This document shows, in pieces, positions 34,273 to 46,599 of a stretch of 64,000 nucleotides of DNA (position 1 is its first letter; every line of letters starts with the position of its first letter). A program made the position numbers and the translations under genes. Origin of the DNA: Euryodendron excelsum (Eukaryota; Streptophyta; Magnoliopsida; Ericales; Pentaphylacaceae). The notes under the pieces are model-generated. The model worked only from the letters and a program-made list of their open reading frames with translations. It did not search any database and was not told the origin of the DNA. The stretch spans positions 38,888,001 through 38,952,000 of the forward strand of contig CM065378.1 of the NCBI GenBank assembly GCA_033060915.1. Direction: 5' to 3'.

Positions 34273-35248
34273 CTAGATAATTCTCTTCCCCTCCCCTAGA
34301 TATCTCTCTTCTAAATTCCGATCGACGATGATCCTGGAAGTTTGGAACATGGATAAGTTTCCTTTTTCAGTTGAATGGGAATAGGCTACACAGTGGAGGT
34401 AGCCTTGCGAGTTCTTCCTTTTCAAGAATACTTGGTATATGGTAAGGAAGCACTAGGTGAAAAGCGTTGGCCTACTTTAAGCTAGAGTGGTGTAGAGTGA
34501 GACTAAAAGTGGGAGAGAGGGCATACCTAAGAATGAGAATGACAATTGGAGTTGAAAAATTCGAACCTTACTTCACCCCGCTCTTAATAAAAAAAGGTTT
34601 AAAGTATGAACAAGTGAGTTAAGGAAAGAGTATGGGAAATAAAGAAAAACTTGATGTGGTTATGAGACGGGATAAAGTTTAACTCACCCCATTTGAAACT
34701 CGTCTCGATTATATTATAAAATATTTAAATAATTAAATTATATTTGATTATACAAGATATCTTTAGTATATAAGTAATTATTAAGATTCTAATATTAATC
34801 CTTATTCTTAGATTTTATGCTCTTCTTTCTCAATTTTATATTGTATTAAAGTTAGTCTAAGTTATGCCATTTTTTAATTTTTTAATTTTTAAAGATTTAT
34901 TTTTGTTTTAAAATTTTGTAAGGGTTGAACTTGTTTCAACCAAAATCTTAATTAATTTAAGTGGGTTGGGGGTGGGGTGGAGAGGTTGAACCGGTTTGGA
35001 ATAGGGTATTGGGTGAAATTTTCTTATTAGGAGTGGGATAAAGTTTAGCTTAACTTGTACCGAACCCACTCCGTTGCCATTCCTACGTAAGAAGCATCCA
35101 CCAAAGTTATGGCATTTACTGTTTCTTGAAGGGTAAAGCAGTCAAAAGGTGATAACAAGGAGTCGACAAAAAGAAGAGCGAACCCGCGTCTTTTTATATA
35201 GTTAAGTTAGATTAGAAGAAGGCATATATATATGAAAAATATGTATAC

Positions 35249-35681
35249 TGTTGTGAATAATTATGGATGACTCACTAGAACATGAGTTAGCTGTAATGGA
35301 TGACTTTTTCTCATAAACTTCACTGTGGGAAGTATAGCGGAAGATTGCGTGTGAAATCTTCACACTGGACTTTCACTCTATAAATAGACATAATTTCAGC
35401 AGAAGAAGGGGTGCAAGAAGAAGAAGAGAGAAAAAAAGAAAGAAAAGAAAGAAGAGGAGAGAAGGAAAGAAAAGAGAGATAGAGTAGAGGTTCTAGATAA
35501 ATATTGAGAGATACAGTTGTAATCATTTTCTTCTATAATATAATGAAGTATTCGGTGATCTAAAAGATCAAACCCTAATAGTTTCAAAAGAACTAATATG
35601 ATAAATATTGACAGTTCTCAAAGAACTAATTTTATTATGTTTTGTGTTGAGTTACTTTATATTTTTTTTAGTTTTATAACA
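35249..35681 (+). repeat. Copia 5' LTR
   Basis: 433 bp, TGTTGTGAATAATTATGG ... TTATAACA. A CTATAAATAGACATA TATA box is near 35379. The beginning matches the segment at 42680 (TGTTGTGAATAATTATGAATG), which confirms it as an LTR. A purine-rich GAAGAAG stretch fills 35400-35480. Confidence 0.88.
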
Positions 35682-35700
35682 CGTTATCAGCACGAGATTG
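35682..35700 (+). other. Primer-binding-site region of the copia element
   Basis: CGTTATCAGCACGAG follows the LTR end directly. TATCAGCACGAG is the sequence commonly found after copia LTRs as the tRNA primer site. A perfect tRNA match was not tested. Confidence 0.5.
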
Positions 35701-37139
35701 TAAGCGCTTGTAAAATTTATTTCTTTTATGTTATTCACCCCGCCAAATGATCTGTAGAGATAGCATGTCAAACTTCATTTGGATTTATGCCGGAACTGAA
35801 GAATGCTCATTGTCAGTTTAATTTTGTTGCGTGTTATATTTTGAACATTAGTATTAGCCACAAAAGGTGCTTTCCTACTTGCGTACACTATTTTCTTCAC
35901 GAATCTTTGATTGAGTTTTAATTGTGGTTTGGCCAAACGATATCTGATTGACCTGTTTTTTTAGTATGTTATAACCTATACAAATATGATTCAATCGGTG
36001 AAGTTTCATAAGAAAACTCATTCCCATTTAATGTAGATCTGAAAAAGAAATTTTAAAATTCGAAACTTTGTTGGTTTATTTTTCACAGATTTTGAAGCTT
36101 TGGCCTATGGTATTTATAGATTTAGAATCCTTATTTCAATAACTTTCCACAGACATGTGACTTGACTATATTTTGATGTCTGAATTGAAAGTTATAGACA
36201 ATTTAAATTCGGACAAAAACTGTGATCGGAGCAGGTTGAGTTTATTCTAATTGTTCTATTTTCTACTTTAATTTAAGCTTTATAAGGACGGTTATACCAC
36301 CTATTTCTGCTTTAAGTTTTATTGCTTATCGCCTAATTTAATTTGTATTACTTTAAATTTTTTGTAACTTGAATTTCTGTTAGCAAATCTTATTATGATT
36401 GTCGCCTATTTTGATTTATCATAGTATTGTTATTAGAAAAAAAAAAAAAGTGAATGCCAGAAGACCGTAGTCTTTTTAAAAACCTATCCACCTGAAGTTG
36501 CAAGGTTATGATTTAATGCACCTTGAGTTGCAATGTTTTACAAGTGGGGATGCATATAATATGTACTATGTAAATCAGCCCACAGTGAAAGAAATCTTCC
36601 TGATGAAGATATGATAAAAAACTATATTTACATTTTATGCCTCGAGCGTGCTCCAACAGTAGAAATATCGAGAGTATTAATTCAAAAAAATATTCTGAAA
36701 TAATATATTGTATTCCAATAGCACATCGTGTAAGGGTAAATAGTTAAATAAATTAGTTACTATTCATATGTACAATTTATGTTCTTATTTATGGGTCTCA
36801 CGCTATTTTGGTTTTGTCTCCCATTTGTTCCTATATTTTCATTAGTATTATATCATCTCTTTGAAACACATGCAATTTGATTATTGTGGATGTGATTGCA
36901 GATGTGACCCGATATAAATACTTTTTAAAATTATAGGGTTACAATGTGTAAATTAGAAATACCAGAATATATCACCAAAAGTGGAATAATGTGAGTATAA
37001 TAAAATAGAAAAATGTTTGCTGAATAAACCTCTCAAGAATTGTGAAGATGTTTCATTGGTTGCGTACCTGGTATAAATCATTTTTACAATCAAACTTCAT
37101 ATATATTTTGCATGTGAAAACATGAATCGTACCAATGCC

Positions 37140-38703
37140 TTAATTATCTTAAAGATGAATGTGGAAGATATATGTCTTGTAGATAATGCCAAAATGCACA
37201 CAATTCTTTGAAAGAAAAACATATGTCATAAATTTAACATTAGTTGAAATTAATGCTAAGACAATTTAGGCATTACAAAATTGATTGGAGGCTCTGGAAG
37301 AGTTAGGTTTTAGGAGAGTTAGGCTTCGGAAGAGTTAATATAGCAAAATGAATAAAACTCTATATTGATAATGACTTCTATTCTATTAGAGTTACAACAA
37401 ATTTGCTCAAGTTTTATAGATATTTTTACATTGTTTCTATTATTCATATGCTAGAAGCACATAATGAAAATAATATAGAAATAAAGGTAGTGACAATATC
37501 TTTACATTATTTCTATTTTTTATGCTATAAGCATATAATGGATAAATTTGCTGCTTTTCTTCTGTGTTATATATTATACGACTATACAAGTTATGGGCTC
37601 ACCTAAAGCGATACATCAGACATATTTTTGACTCCAAAGATTTTTATATTATGAAATCACCTGAAGTGATGTACCTAATGTGAAACACCTGAAGTGTTGC
37701 ACCAGAAGTGCTTTCACCCCAAAAATTGTTTACACTTTAGCATGATAGGCTTGGTCATTCAGAATCAACAATAATGCATCCAATCATTGAAAATTCTCAT
37801 GGATATCCTCTAGAAGATTTCTTTTTTCAAACATTTATTTGCTTACTCTGTGAGACTAATATATCTTCCATTTATGTATATATATACCATGGTTACATCT
37901 TTATTTACTGTTAACTCTCATATTTTGTGGATGGTCATTTTAATGAGTCAATTTTTCCACCATTTGGGAGAGATAAGACGTAACGTGAGATCAATTGAAA
38001 TGCTGTGAAACTATCTCATCTTGATTCTCGGACAAGTCGACGTGAATCTAAAATTCACAAAATTATTTACTTGTATTCGATATTTTCCTGAAGTATTCAC
38101 CGACACAAAGAATATAATCAAATCATATTGATACCAATTGCTAATTCTCTAGCATATATTGATGTCATTGCAGGACAATCTGTTAATATAGTAGTATATA
38201 ATTTTAAAGCGCTTGAAGCATGAGAGGCTTGTTGGTGCAAAAGTCAAACTTTCAGAAAGAGAAAAGTACGATAAAATGAGAAAATTCATGTTCTTGAAGA
38301 AACCATAATATCTAAATTTCTTAAAAAAATAACTCCTAAAGAGCAATATCTTGAAGAGATATAAAATTATTTCTATAATTCCTAAAGAAGACAATGAACC
38401 TTCAGAATAGGAATCTCCATCATCTAAACTTTTTTAAAAAACTCCTGTAACAAAATCCCTAGAATAGGAATCTGTTAAAGAGATGCTTCTTGTAGAGAAA
38501 AAGGTACCTGAAAATAATAAAATCTCAATGAATAATAATGTGAATACAAGAGAACTATAGAATAGAAATGATATTGTTATCGACAACATATTTTATTTAA
38601 AGTGACTTTTGCAATTACCAGAAGTAATAAAGATACTGAACCACAGGTAGTCAACAAATATCGATTTGATATGATCGATCAAAATGCAAAAAGATTACTG
38701 AGG
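37140..38703 (+). pseudogene. Copia protease, GAG-pre-integrase and integrase remnants
   Basis: DICLVDNAKMHTILERK near 37155 corresponds to the aspartic protease motif (normally VDSATTH), with the catalytic triplet changed to DNA. At about 37735, HDRLGHSESTIMHPIIENSH is the GAG-pre-integrase signature. FPPFGRD at about 37960 and EVFTDTKNIIKSY near 38092 belong to the integrase and its C-terminal extension. TEPQVVNKYRF is near 38638. Stops occur throughout. The block ends at 38703 where the TAGAA-flanked insertion begins. Confidence 0.8.
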
Positions 38704-38708
38704 TAGAA

Positions 38709-40823
38709 TGAGAGACCCTAAGCTCATAATTCCATAATTAGTTTAATTATATATTAGAATTAGTTAAATTAGTTTAGTTAATTTAATTAAATTTATTGCA
38801 TGGTTAATTAGGATGTAAAATTATGTGAGTGCATGTGTGTGTGACATGTGTCATTGCATCATTGGTGAGTTAGTTGATAGACTCTTTGGTGAGAAAGTTA
38901 ACTAGACTAACTAGGAGTTGGGAGAGGAAAGTTAGGTGAGGAGCTTGTTGACTCCTCAACATTCGGATGAAGGAGAGATAGAGAGAGAGAGAGAGAAGAG
39001 GAAGAAGAGAGGAGAAATGAGAGAAAGAAAAATAGGAAGAAGAGATTGAAGGGGAAGGCTTGTGTCTTCATTCCTAAGATGAGACATCTCATGTTCATGG
39101 TTGTGTGATGGTGTATTCATGGGGGTTCTTACATGTTTATGTCTTATATGCCATGTAAATGGTGAGGGCTTTCATGATAAAAATTTAGAATCATTCATAA
39201 CTGTCATAACTAGAGTCATCTCTGTGATAGGGCTGCTGTTTAGAGTTATGATGGTAATTTGGGCTTTGGTTTTACTCAAAAATGTTGTAATTTCGAATTA
39301 TGGTGAATTTTTAAAGTTGGATTGTATCTATAGAATTTTAATGCCCAGATCTACGACTCCTAGTTTAACAGAATATTAAACCAAGTTAAAGTAGTCAAAA
39401 AATTATAAAATTTTCCATGTATCTATTATATATGTGGATGTTAATACGTATCAAATTTCAGATCATTTTGATGTCGTTTACTTATGTTAAGAATCTCTCA
39501 AAGATAGATTATTTACTGCTAGATTCTTGTTTCTGCAGCTATGTTCTGTCTTATAAAATACCAAATAAATACTTAGACTTGTTAAAAAAAATGTGAGATT
39601 GGTCTGGATACTCTCTAAGATGTCTAGTTTATATTTTCAAAGTTTTGAAATTTTTTGATATAAACTCACAAAGTTGTGTCCATGTTATGAGGCCTGTGTT
39701 AGTTTTGATAGATTAGAGGACTTAGTGGATTTGGACACTTTTAAGCCTATTTTCAAATGATTATGTTTAACATATATATTTGGTAAATTATTTTTTATGT
39801 TCAATATTTATTGATGAATTATACAGTGTGGTTTCGCAACTAACATAATTGTGTGATAGGAGGTAAAGGAGGTCAGGAACTTTCAAATTCAACAAATGAG
39901 TAACTCCATCAGGTGTGTGTGCAGTGACAGATGGGAATATAAGATAGTCATATTTATATTGAATGAATTGTTTGTTTTTCTAATATGTATGGTGGTGGTG
40001 AATTCATATGAGGTGTTAATGGCAGTCATATATGAAGTAATATCGATGATATATATATGAGGTGATATTGGTGATTATATATATGTATGTGGCGATATTG
40101 CATACCATCCATATCGTATGTCTTACATTACATCGGAGAAAGTTATTCATGGTGGGTTAACCAAAGGCTTAGTCATCGTGGACGGGCTTAGAGGTGCTAC
40201 GGTGGGTATTCCTTGATAACGAGTCATCGATATATTGGGCCAATGTCATCTAAATTGAGTACACATTTGGGTGTTTCATGCATTGCACCACAAGATATCA
40301 TTTATTAGTGAATTATCTATTGATAGCTGATTCTGTTATTATGTATATAAAGTTCTTTATGAGTTTAATTATCTATCGTGAGCACGTTGACAATTAGCTC
40401 ACATCCACACAAATTGTTTTGGCAAGTAACATGGAAATGACAGTTTGGTTTACTGTAATCTTGGTCTTAGTGGCGGTGGCATTCATGTCGGTGTCATGAT
40501 GTCGTGTCTCGGGGCTTAGGAAAGCTTTTGTTACTTTGCTTTTAATTTCTTGTCATATTTGTATCTTGCTTTATGTTAGCTTGAGTTTTTATGAGGGTGT
40601 ACCTATATTTGAAAAATGTGTGTAAGGTTATAGGATGGTTTACTCTGATGTACTTTATATTTATGTATGGTTGGTCTATGGTTATATAAAGCAATGGTAT
40701 TTATTCCGCTGTGTTTAATTTTTAGGTGTCGATTATGGTGTCGTTCACAAGTACGGTGACTTGTGCGATTATGCCTCTCTTAATGTAATATTTATGATGT
40801 CTAATTGGGATGGAGGCGTGACA
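38709..40823 (+). mobile_element. Solo LTR (2.1 kb) nested in the copia element, TSD TAGAA
   Basis: The segment begins TGAGAGACCCTAAGC and ends GGAGGCGTGACA. TAGAA is present at 38704-38708 and again at 40824-40828. Removing it brings the copia reading AKRLLR next to IKLISI, as expected for the RNase H-less linker before RT. No internal genes, PBS or second LTR are visible, so it reads as a solo LTR left by recombination. A GA-rich stretch (38970-39020) and ATATAT-rich repeats (40020-40090) lie inside. Superfamily unknown; length favours gypsy. Confidence 0.85.
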
Positions 40824-40828
40824 TAGAA

Positions 40829-42679
40829 TTAAACTCATTAGCATAATGTAAAGTATTCGAACTTGCAGTTCAAACACCAAAAGATAAAAATATTGGACCT
40901 GTAGTTCAAACACTAGCAGATATTGGACCTGTAGTCTAAACACTAAAAGATGTAAAGTATTCAGACTAGTAGTCCACCACCCTAAAGATGTAAAATCAGT
41001 TTGATACAAATGGGTATTTGCGCAATGAGAAAATGAAATAGTACGATATAAAGCATGACTCATACTAGAAGGTTTCTCGCAGAGACCTGGTATTGGCTAT
41101 AATGAAAAATTTTATCCTATAAAGATGCAATTACATTCATATTATTGATTAGTTTATCAGTCTCAGAAGGACTGTACATACATCTAATGAATATATAACA
41201 GCTTATTCATATGGTGGATTAGATAATGATATACATATGAAAATTCTTGAAGAATTTAAAAATACTTGAAGCAGATATTTTAAAATCTCAAAGGTTATAT
41301 TCTATCATGCTTCAAAGATATTTGTATGGGTTAAACCAATCTGGACGTAGATGGTATAATTATCCCAATAAATATCCATTGAAAGAAGGATATGTGAACA
41401 ATATAAATTATCTATGTATTTTTATTAGAACTTGAATTTATTATTGTTGCAATATATGTTGATACTTTTGAATATTACTGGTACTCCTGAAAAGATTACA
41501 AAGTTATTAGTTATTTAAAGAATAACTTTGAAATTAAATAGCTTGAAAGAACAAATTATTATCTTGTCTTGCAAATTGAGCATTTTGCAAAAAGACTTTT
41601 TCTTCATCAGTTAACATATACAAAAAAGATTTTATATTGATAAAGTTCATCCATTAAATTCTCCAATGGTTGTCTAATTACTTAATATATAGAAATGTTA
41701 TTTTCTTCCTCAAGAAGATAGTGGAGAATTTTTTTGGTCTTAAAGTACCATGTCATAGTGTTATTAGGGTTCTTATGTATTTTGCAAAATGCACAAGACC
41801 TGATATTATATTTTTCTGTCAACGTACTGGTAAGATAGAGTTTTGCACAAATTCTAAAACAGTGGAATGGACTAAAACACACATTGTGTTATCTTCGAAG
41901 AACACCAAACATGGGCTTATTCTATGCAAAAGAGTCACCATCAGAGTTAGTTGGCTATGCAGATGCTGGCTATCTTTCTTATCCACATAAAACTCTATCA
42001 CAAGGTATATTTGTTTGCTGATGATAAAACGATTATATCTTACCGATCTGTACAACAACTATTAATTGTAATTTCTTCAAATCACTTCTTCAAAATACTC
42101 ATAAAGCAAGTCGAAAATATATTTGGTTGAGATTTATGATTCAATATATTCAAGAAAGTTGTGGACTTTTTTCAATAAAAAATATCTCAACGATATTGTA
42201 TGAAGACAATGCAACATCAAAGGTGACAAAACGAGCATATATCGCCAAAGTTTTTTTTATACACATGAGCTCCAGAAGAGTGGTGATATTAATATCCAGC
42301 AGAAACGTTCAAAGTGATAATTTGGTGGACTTATTTACTAAAGCACTACCAACTATGACATCCGGGAAATTGGTGCACAATATTGGTATGTCGTTTCAAG
42401 AATCTTTTATACTGAACAATTGAAGCTACCAATTTCTTACTGGACGTATTCATGAGGGGCAGTCGCATACTATACTTTTTTTCCTTTACCAACGGTCTTT
42501 TCCCACAAGGTTTTTCTTGGTAAGGTTTTAACGAGACAATTTTAACGTGCTTATACCTTACTATAATGCACAAGAATATTGTATTTTTTTTCCTTCCCTA
42601 AAATTTTTTCTTGCTAGATTTTTTTCTAGTAAGGTTTTAATGAGGCATATTCGTTGTGTTATTGTCATCCAATGAGGAG
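40829..42679 (+). pseudogene. Copia reverse transcriptase and RNase H remnants
   Basis: LQRYLYGLNQSGRRWYN near 41312 is the conserved RT motif (LYGLKQSGRxWY). KEGYVNN follows, then a degenerate segment where YVDD is expected (near 41455). FAKCTRPDIIFF near 41780 is the copia TRPDI motif. TILYEDNATSKV near 42191 is the RNase H strand with its Asp, and SDNLVDLFTKALPT near 42320 is the RNase H C-terminal motif. Between 40850 and 40990 a short unit (GGACCTGTAGTTCAAACACT) is repeated about four times with changes. Many stops; not functional. Confidence 0.85.
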
Positions 42680-42846
42680 TGTTGTGAATAATTATGAATG
42701 ACTCACTAGAACATGAGTGAGCCACAATGGATGACTTTTTCCAAAAACTTCATTATGGGAAGCATGACAGAAGATTGCATGTGAGATCTTCACACTAGAC
42801 TTTTGCTCTATAAATAGGCATAGTTTCAGCAAAAGAATGGGCACAA
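42680..42846 (+). repeat. Copia 3' LTR, truncated
   Basis: Starts TGTTGTGAATAATTATGAAT just after a purine-rich CAATGAGGAG tract (likely polypurine tract). It parallels the first ~167 bp of the 5' LTR, including CTATAAATAGGCATAG, then stops at CACAA where the next element begins with TGTAAGC. Confidence 0.88.
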
Positions 42847-43019
42847 TGTAAGCACCCCATTTTTGCCTGCTCAGCAATCTCTGACCCGATCGGATCTAGT
42901 TTTCAATCGTCACAGCACATATGAGCCCAAGACGGCTCTTTCAAACTCCAATCTAGCCAGCTGGCCGCTTCTCGAGCCCACAAGGCCCAATTGAAGTTGG
43001 GAAGACCATTTTGCCCTTA

Positions 43020-43360
43020 GGCACCCCAGGCAGCTTTTTGAGATTGGGCGGTCTTGGGAACCAACACCATCCAGGTAGCTTTTCGAGATGGGGCAATATC
43101 GGGGGACCAACACTTTATCAAATTCTAGATGGTTCACTTCTGGCGCCTGCTAGCGCGCCAACATAGAATGTCAATCATTTGATAGTTCTTTGAGACCAAG
43201 AGTTCTCAAGAACCAACACCACCCTCACAGGTAACTTTTTGAGACCAAGCATTCTTAGAAACCAACACCACCCTCTAGGTAACTTTCTGAGACCGGGCGA
43301 TCTCAAGGGCCAACACCAAATAGGTAGCTTGTCAAGACCGGGTGGTCTCGGGAACCAACA
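43020..43360. repeat. ~60 bp subrepeats in LTR copy A
   Basis: Units with GAGAC(C/T)GGGCGGTCTC or GAGACCAAGAGTTCTC followed by ACCAACACCA and (C)AGGTAGCTTTTTGAGA recur about six times. The same array, inverted, is at 55850-56190 in LTR copy B. Confidence 0.75.
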
Positions 43361-46129
43361 CCTAGGTCAACACTGGCGCTTGCTGGCCCGACTCGGTGAA
43401 AAATGACTAAACCTGCCCTTTGAGCCTCCAAGTACGTCTCAAGGAAGTTCAAAATCCTTCAAGACGGTAAGTCCACCTTTCCAAAGTGATCCTAAACAGT
43501 TCGGAGTACTCAACACGCCGTCCTGTCCAATCCCAGTCCTATTCCAGTTAATTCTGGTCAAAATGACCGTTTTGCTCCTAGACACCCTAGCACAGTATAA
43601 ATCCCACCAAACACTGAAAAAATCGTTCAAGACCATCCTCGAACAGTCCGGTATGCTTAACATGCCACTCTAACCCATCCAGACCTTTTTTAACTAATCC
43701 CGATCGAAATGACTGTTTTACCCCTAGTGACCTAAATGCGCCTCAAAACTACACCGGCCCTGGGTATTGAACAATGGGTCTTCTCACACAACCCTGTTTA
43801 ACCTAAGGCAAATTTTACGACCCTAAACACTCCTGACTCAACAAAATTCCTCTTGGAGCGTCTCACAGACGCGCTGCCCAGGTTGCCATTTCTCCTAATT
43901 CCCTGGTTATAACGCACTGTCGAACGGCTTGAGAAATGCGTAAACTAGGAAATTCCTAAAAGCTCATCCATAGGTCTTTCCAGCGATATGGCTCGATCGG
44001 ATGGATCACTTCCTGAAGCCCCTCATTGCATGGCTCGAAAATTACCACTTTCAGTAACTCTTGGAGGGCCTCACAGACGCTCTATCAAGGCTAACTTTTT
44101 CTCCAATTCCCTAATAGCTCATCGTCAAACGACTTGAGAAATGCGTAAATTTGAGAATTTTAAAAAATATTTCCAGAGCACTTTCCATTGGTACGGTTCA
44201 ATCAGAGAGATCGTTTCTCGAAGGTCCTGATCATATGGCCCATAAATGGCTACTTTTAAACACTCGCGGATCATATGGCCCATAAATGCCCACAAAATGT
44301 GTTTTTGTACACACTTCCCGAGATAATATCTCACTCTTTCGAACACCTTTCTAGCTTTCTGAAAATTCAAAATTCATGAGAAACACTAGGAGAACATCGT
44401 GAATGCAACTGATTTTTTTTTAATTTTTTCTAGTTTGCACAATTATCAAGGCAAAGTTTAAATGAACATTCCCCACAGCAGAGTGTATGCTATATGCACC
44501 CAGATTTTAATCAGATTGATCAAACTTTGCTTAGTCCTTAAAATTTAGCCAGTACAATGTGTGTCACGTGGCATTTTGCCAGTAGAACAGTACTGGTGCA
44601 TGGGCAAATTTTGCTCAGGCGCATGTACTACATATGCTAGTCCTCTCCAACTTTGCCCATAATTACAGGCCTCCCCCTTTGCATATTCCAGAATCGAAAT
44701 TGATACCCAAGCTCGGCTAAAACTGCTCCAAAACCTTAAATTCCTATATACATCCCACACTTCAAACACTTAGGCTAGATTCCATCTCCCCCTAACCCAT
44801 ACACTACACTTATATAGCTTTCAATGCCATAGAATACCTCATTCCTGCCCCTTCAAGCCTCTTCAAGGCTATTCAAGCTCAAGTCAAGGTATCCATGGAG
44901 GTTTAAAAGTGTTTGAAGGCAAAAAGTAGTACTCCCTTTACATTTTTGCAATCCTCACTCCTCTCTTCTCCCTCCTAGCCTACTTTGGCTGTTCTCTAGT
45001 CTAATCCCCATCTTCTACCCCCTTTTCTTGCATGCTTGAAACAAGGAAGCTCTTAGTTCATGTCTAAAGGAAAGTTTGTGAGAGCCACAATATAGGGAAC
45101 TTCTCACACTTTAAGATGGTATGGCCTTAGAGCACCTTGCTATGTGGTGAAGCCTCTAGCCTTGTATGATTTCATGACCCCTTTGCATATAGTTATCTAG
45201 TTCATGTTTGGCATGCTTGGCATTAGTCTCATGTTTATGACCATTTTCTCAAAAATTTCTTTATCTCTATTTCTATGGCATTCTCAAGCTTCATATTCAA
45301 ATATTTTCCTAAAAATAGTCCTAGAGTTGGTTCCTTGAAGCTTATGTCAAACTCTCAATTTCTACACCTTAAAAAACCCTCTTTAAGTCTCTTGACTTTA
45401 TTTTGCAATCTTACATTTCATTACTTTTCAAAATTGCATTAACATAGCTTTCAAACCCTCTTCTTCTATGTTGATTTTCAAGGATCTTACTTTCTTGAAC
45501 TTTGTGGTTGAAATGGTCCCTTGGAACCCTCTCTTGAGTGGTCTTCTCATTACTTTAACCATATGAACCCTAGTTTATTAGAGTTGGCTCTATTCTTTTT
45601 AAAATGGTTTTCAAAACAATTCCCTTCAAAAAGGATTTTCAAAATTGCACTCTCTTTAACTTGCATAAAAATGATTTTCCTAAATCATCATTTTCACTTT
45701 GATTTTAAGAAGTTTTGGTCTCTTGAATATTGCGGTTGGAATGGTCCCATGGAGTCCTCTTTGGAGTGATTTCCGTCAAATCAACCATATGAACCTTTAT
45801 TCTTTAGAGTGGTCTTCAACTTGATTAAAAGTGGTTTTCCAAAACCTCCTTTCCAAAACCAATTTTCAAAGGATCATTCTCTTTAATTTTTAAGTTTTCA
45901 AAACTATTTATTCAATGTTAATTTTCACAAGTTTTGCTCTCTTGAGTTAGTGGGTGAAATGGTTCCAAAGCAATCCTTTCTTGAGTGGTTTCTATTTATC
46001 AATCATAAAACCCCAACACTCAATTGAGTGGTTTTCATAAAATGGTTTTCAAAAGCATACTTTCAAGTTTCATGCATAAAACTATCTTTCTAAAACCCTA
46101 ATCCAAAACGATCTTTCAAAACCACCCTT

Positions 46130-46435
46130 CAACCCTAGGTTAATCCAACTTTAGTTAGTTAACCTTAGGTTATCTTAACCCTAGGTTAACCCAACCTTAG
46201 TTAGTTAACCCTTGATCAACCAAACCCTAGGTTAATCTAACCTTAGTTAGCTAACCCTAGGTCACCTTAACCCTAAGTTCAACTAACCTTAGTTAGTTAA
46301 CCCTAAGTCACCTTAACCCTAGGTTAACCTAACCTTAGTTAGTTAACCCTAGGTTACCTTAACCCTAAGCTAACCTAACCCGAGTTAGTTAACCATAGGT
46401 CAACCCAACCTAGGTTAGTAAGCTTCAAAGTGCCA
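46130..46435 (+). repeat. (CCTAGGTTAACC)-type tandem array in LTR copy A
   Basis: Repeats of AACCCTAGGTTAACCTAACC and TTAGTTAGTTAACC variants, about seven units of 40-60 bp. The counterpart in copy B is at 53035-53310, inverted. Confidence 0.85.
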
Positions 46436-46599
46436 ATTCAAAGACCCCTTTTCAAATAATCCTTCAACTCAAAAACCATCCTACCTTCTTAAGATTTCAA
46501 AATCAACTCCAAAGCTTTTTCAAATATCTTCACATTCTATCTTCAAAAATGTCTCCAAGAAGTTCTCTTAAACTTGTCCCAAACTCCCATGCTGAACTC

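Larger units (their letters stand above)
31011..35248. other. AT-rich intergenic region between AOX and the copia element
   Basis: No gene recognised. It contains a ~42 bp direct repeat near 31142-31221, a long A/T-rich stretch (32200-33100) and a small higher-GC island with TGACGTCA near 33110-33330. It also holds a poly-C/poly-A/(CT)n block at 34180-34268 and mixed sequence at 34340-35200 that may be old transposon. The short frame at 31670-31933 has no motif. Confidence 0.5.
35249..42846 (+). mobile_element. Ty1-copia LTR retrotransposon, degenerate, 3' LTR truncated
   Basis: A 5' LTR (35249-35681) is followed by a leader beginning ATCAGCACGAG near 35687. Protease, GAG-pre-integrase, integrase, reverse transcriptase and RNase H remnants come in the copia order, and a partial 3' LTR begins at 42680. 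All coding parts have multiple stops and frame changes, so it is dead. It is interrupted by a 2115 bp insertion with TAGAA target duplications (38709-40823), and its 3' LTR is cut at 42846 by a later LTR element starting TGTAAGC. The missing remainder of the 3' LTR was not found elsewhere in the window. Confidence 0.9.
42847..46590 (+). mobile_element. Large gypsy-type LTR (copy A), truncated at its far end
   Basis: Begins TGTAAGCACCCCATTTTTG, inserted in the copia 3' LTR. It is the inverted, diverged counterpart of the LTR at 51723-56352. Shared landmarks include CAATCTCTGACC, GTCAAACGACTTGAGAAATGC (as GTCAAAYGACTTGAGAAATG), GATGGTATGGCC and GGTCAACCCAACCTAGGTTA. A CCTAGGTTAACC-rich tandem region lies at 46130-46430. 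Homology fades at about 46590, before the expected LTR end. No coding region is expected or seen; the many short frames here are spurious. Confidence 0.75.
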
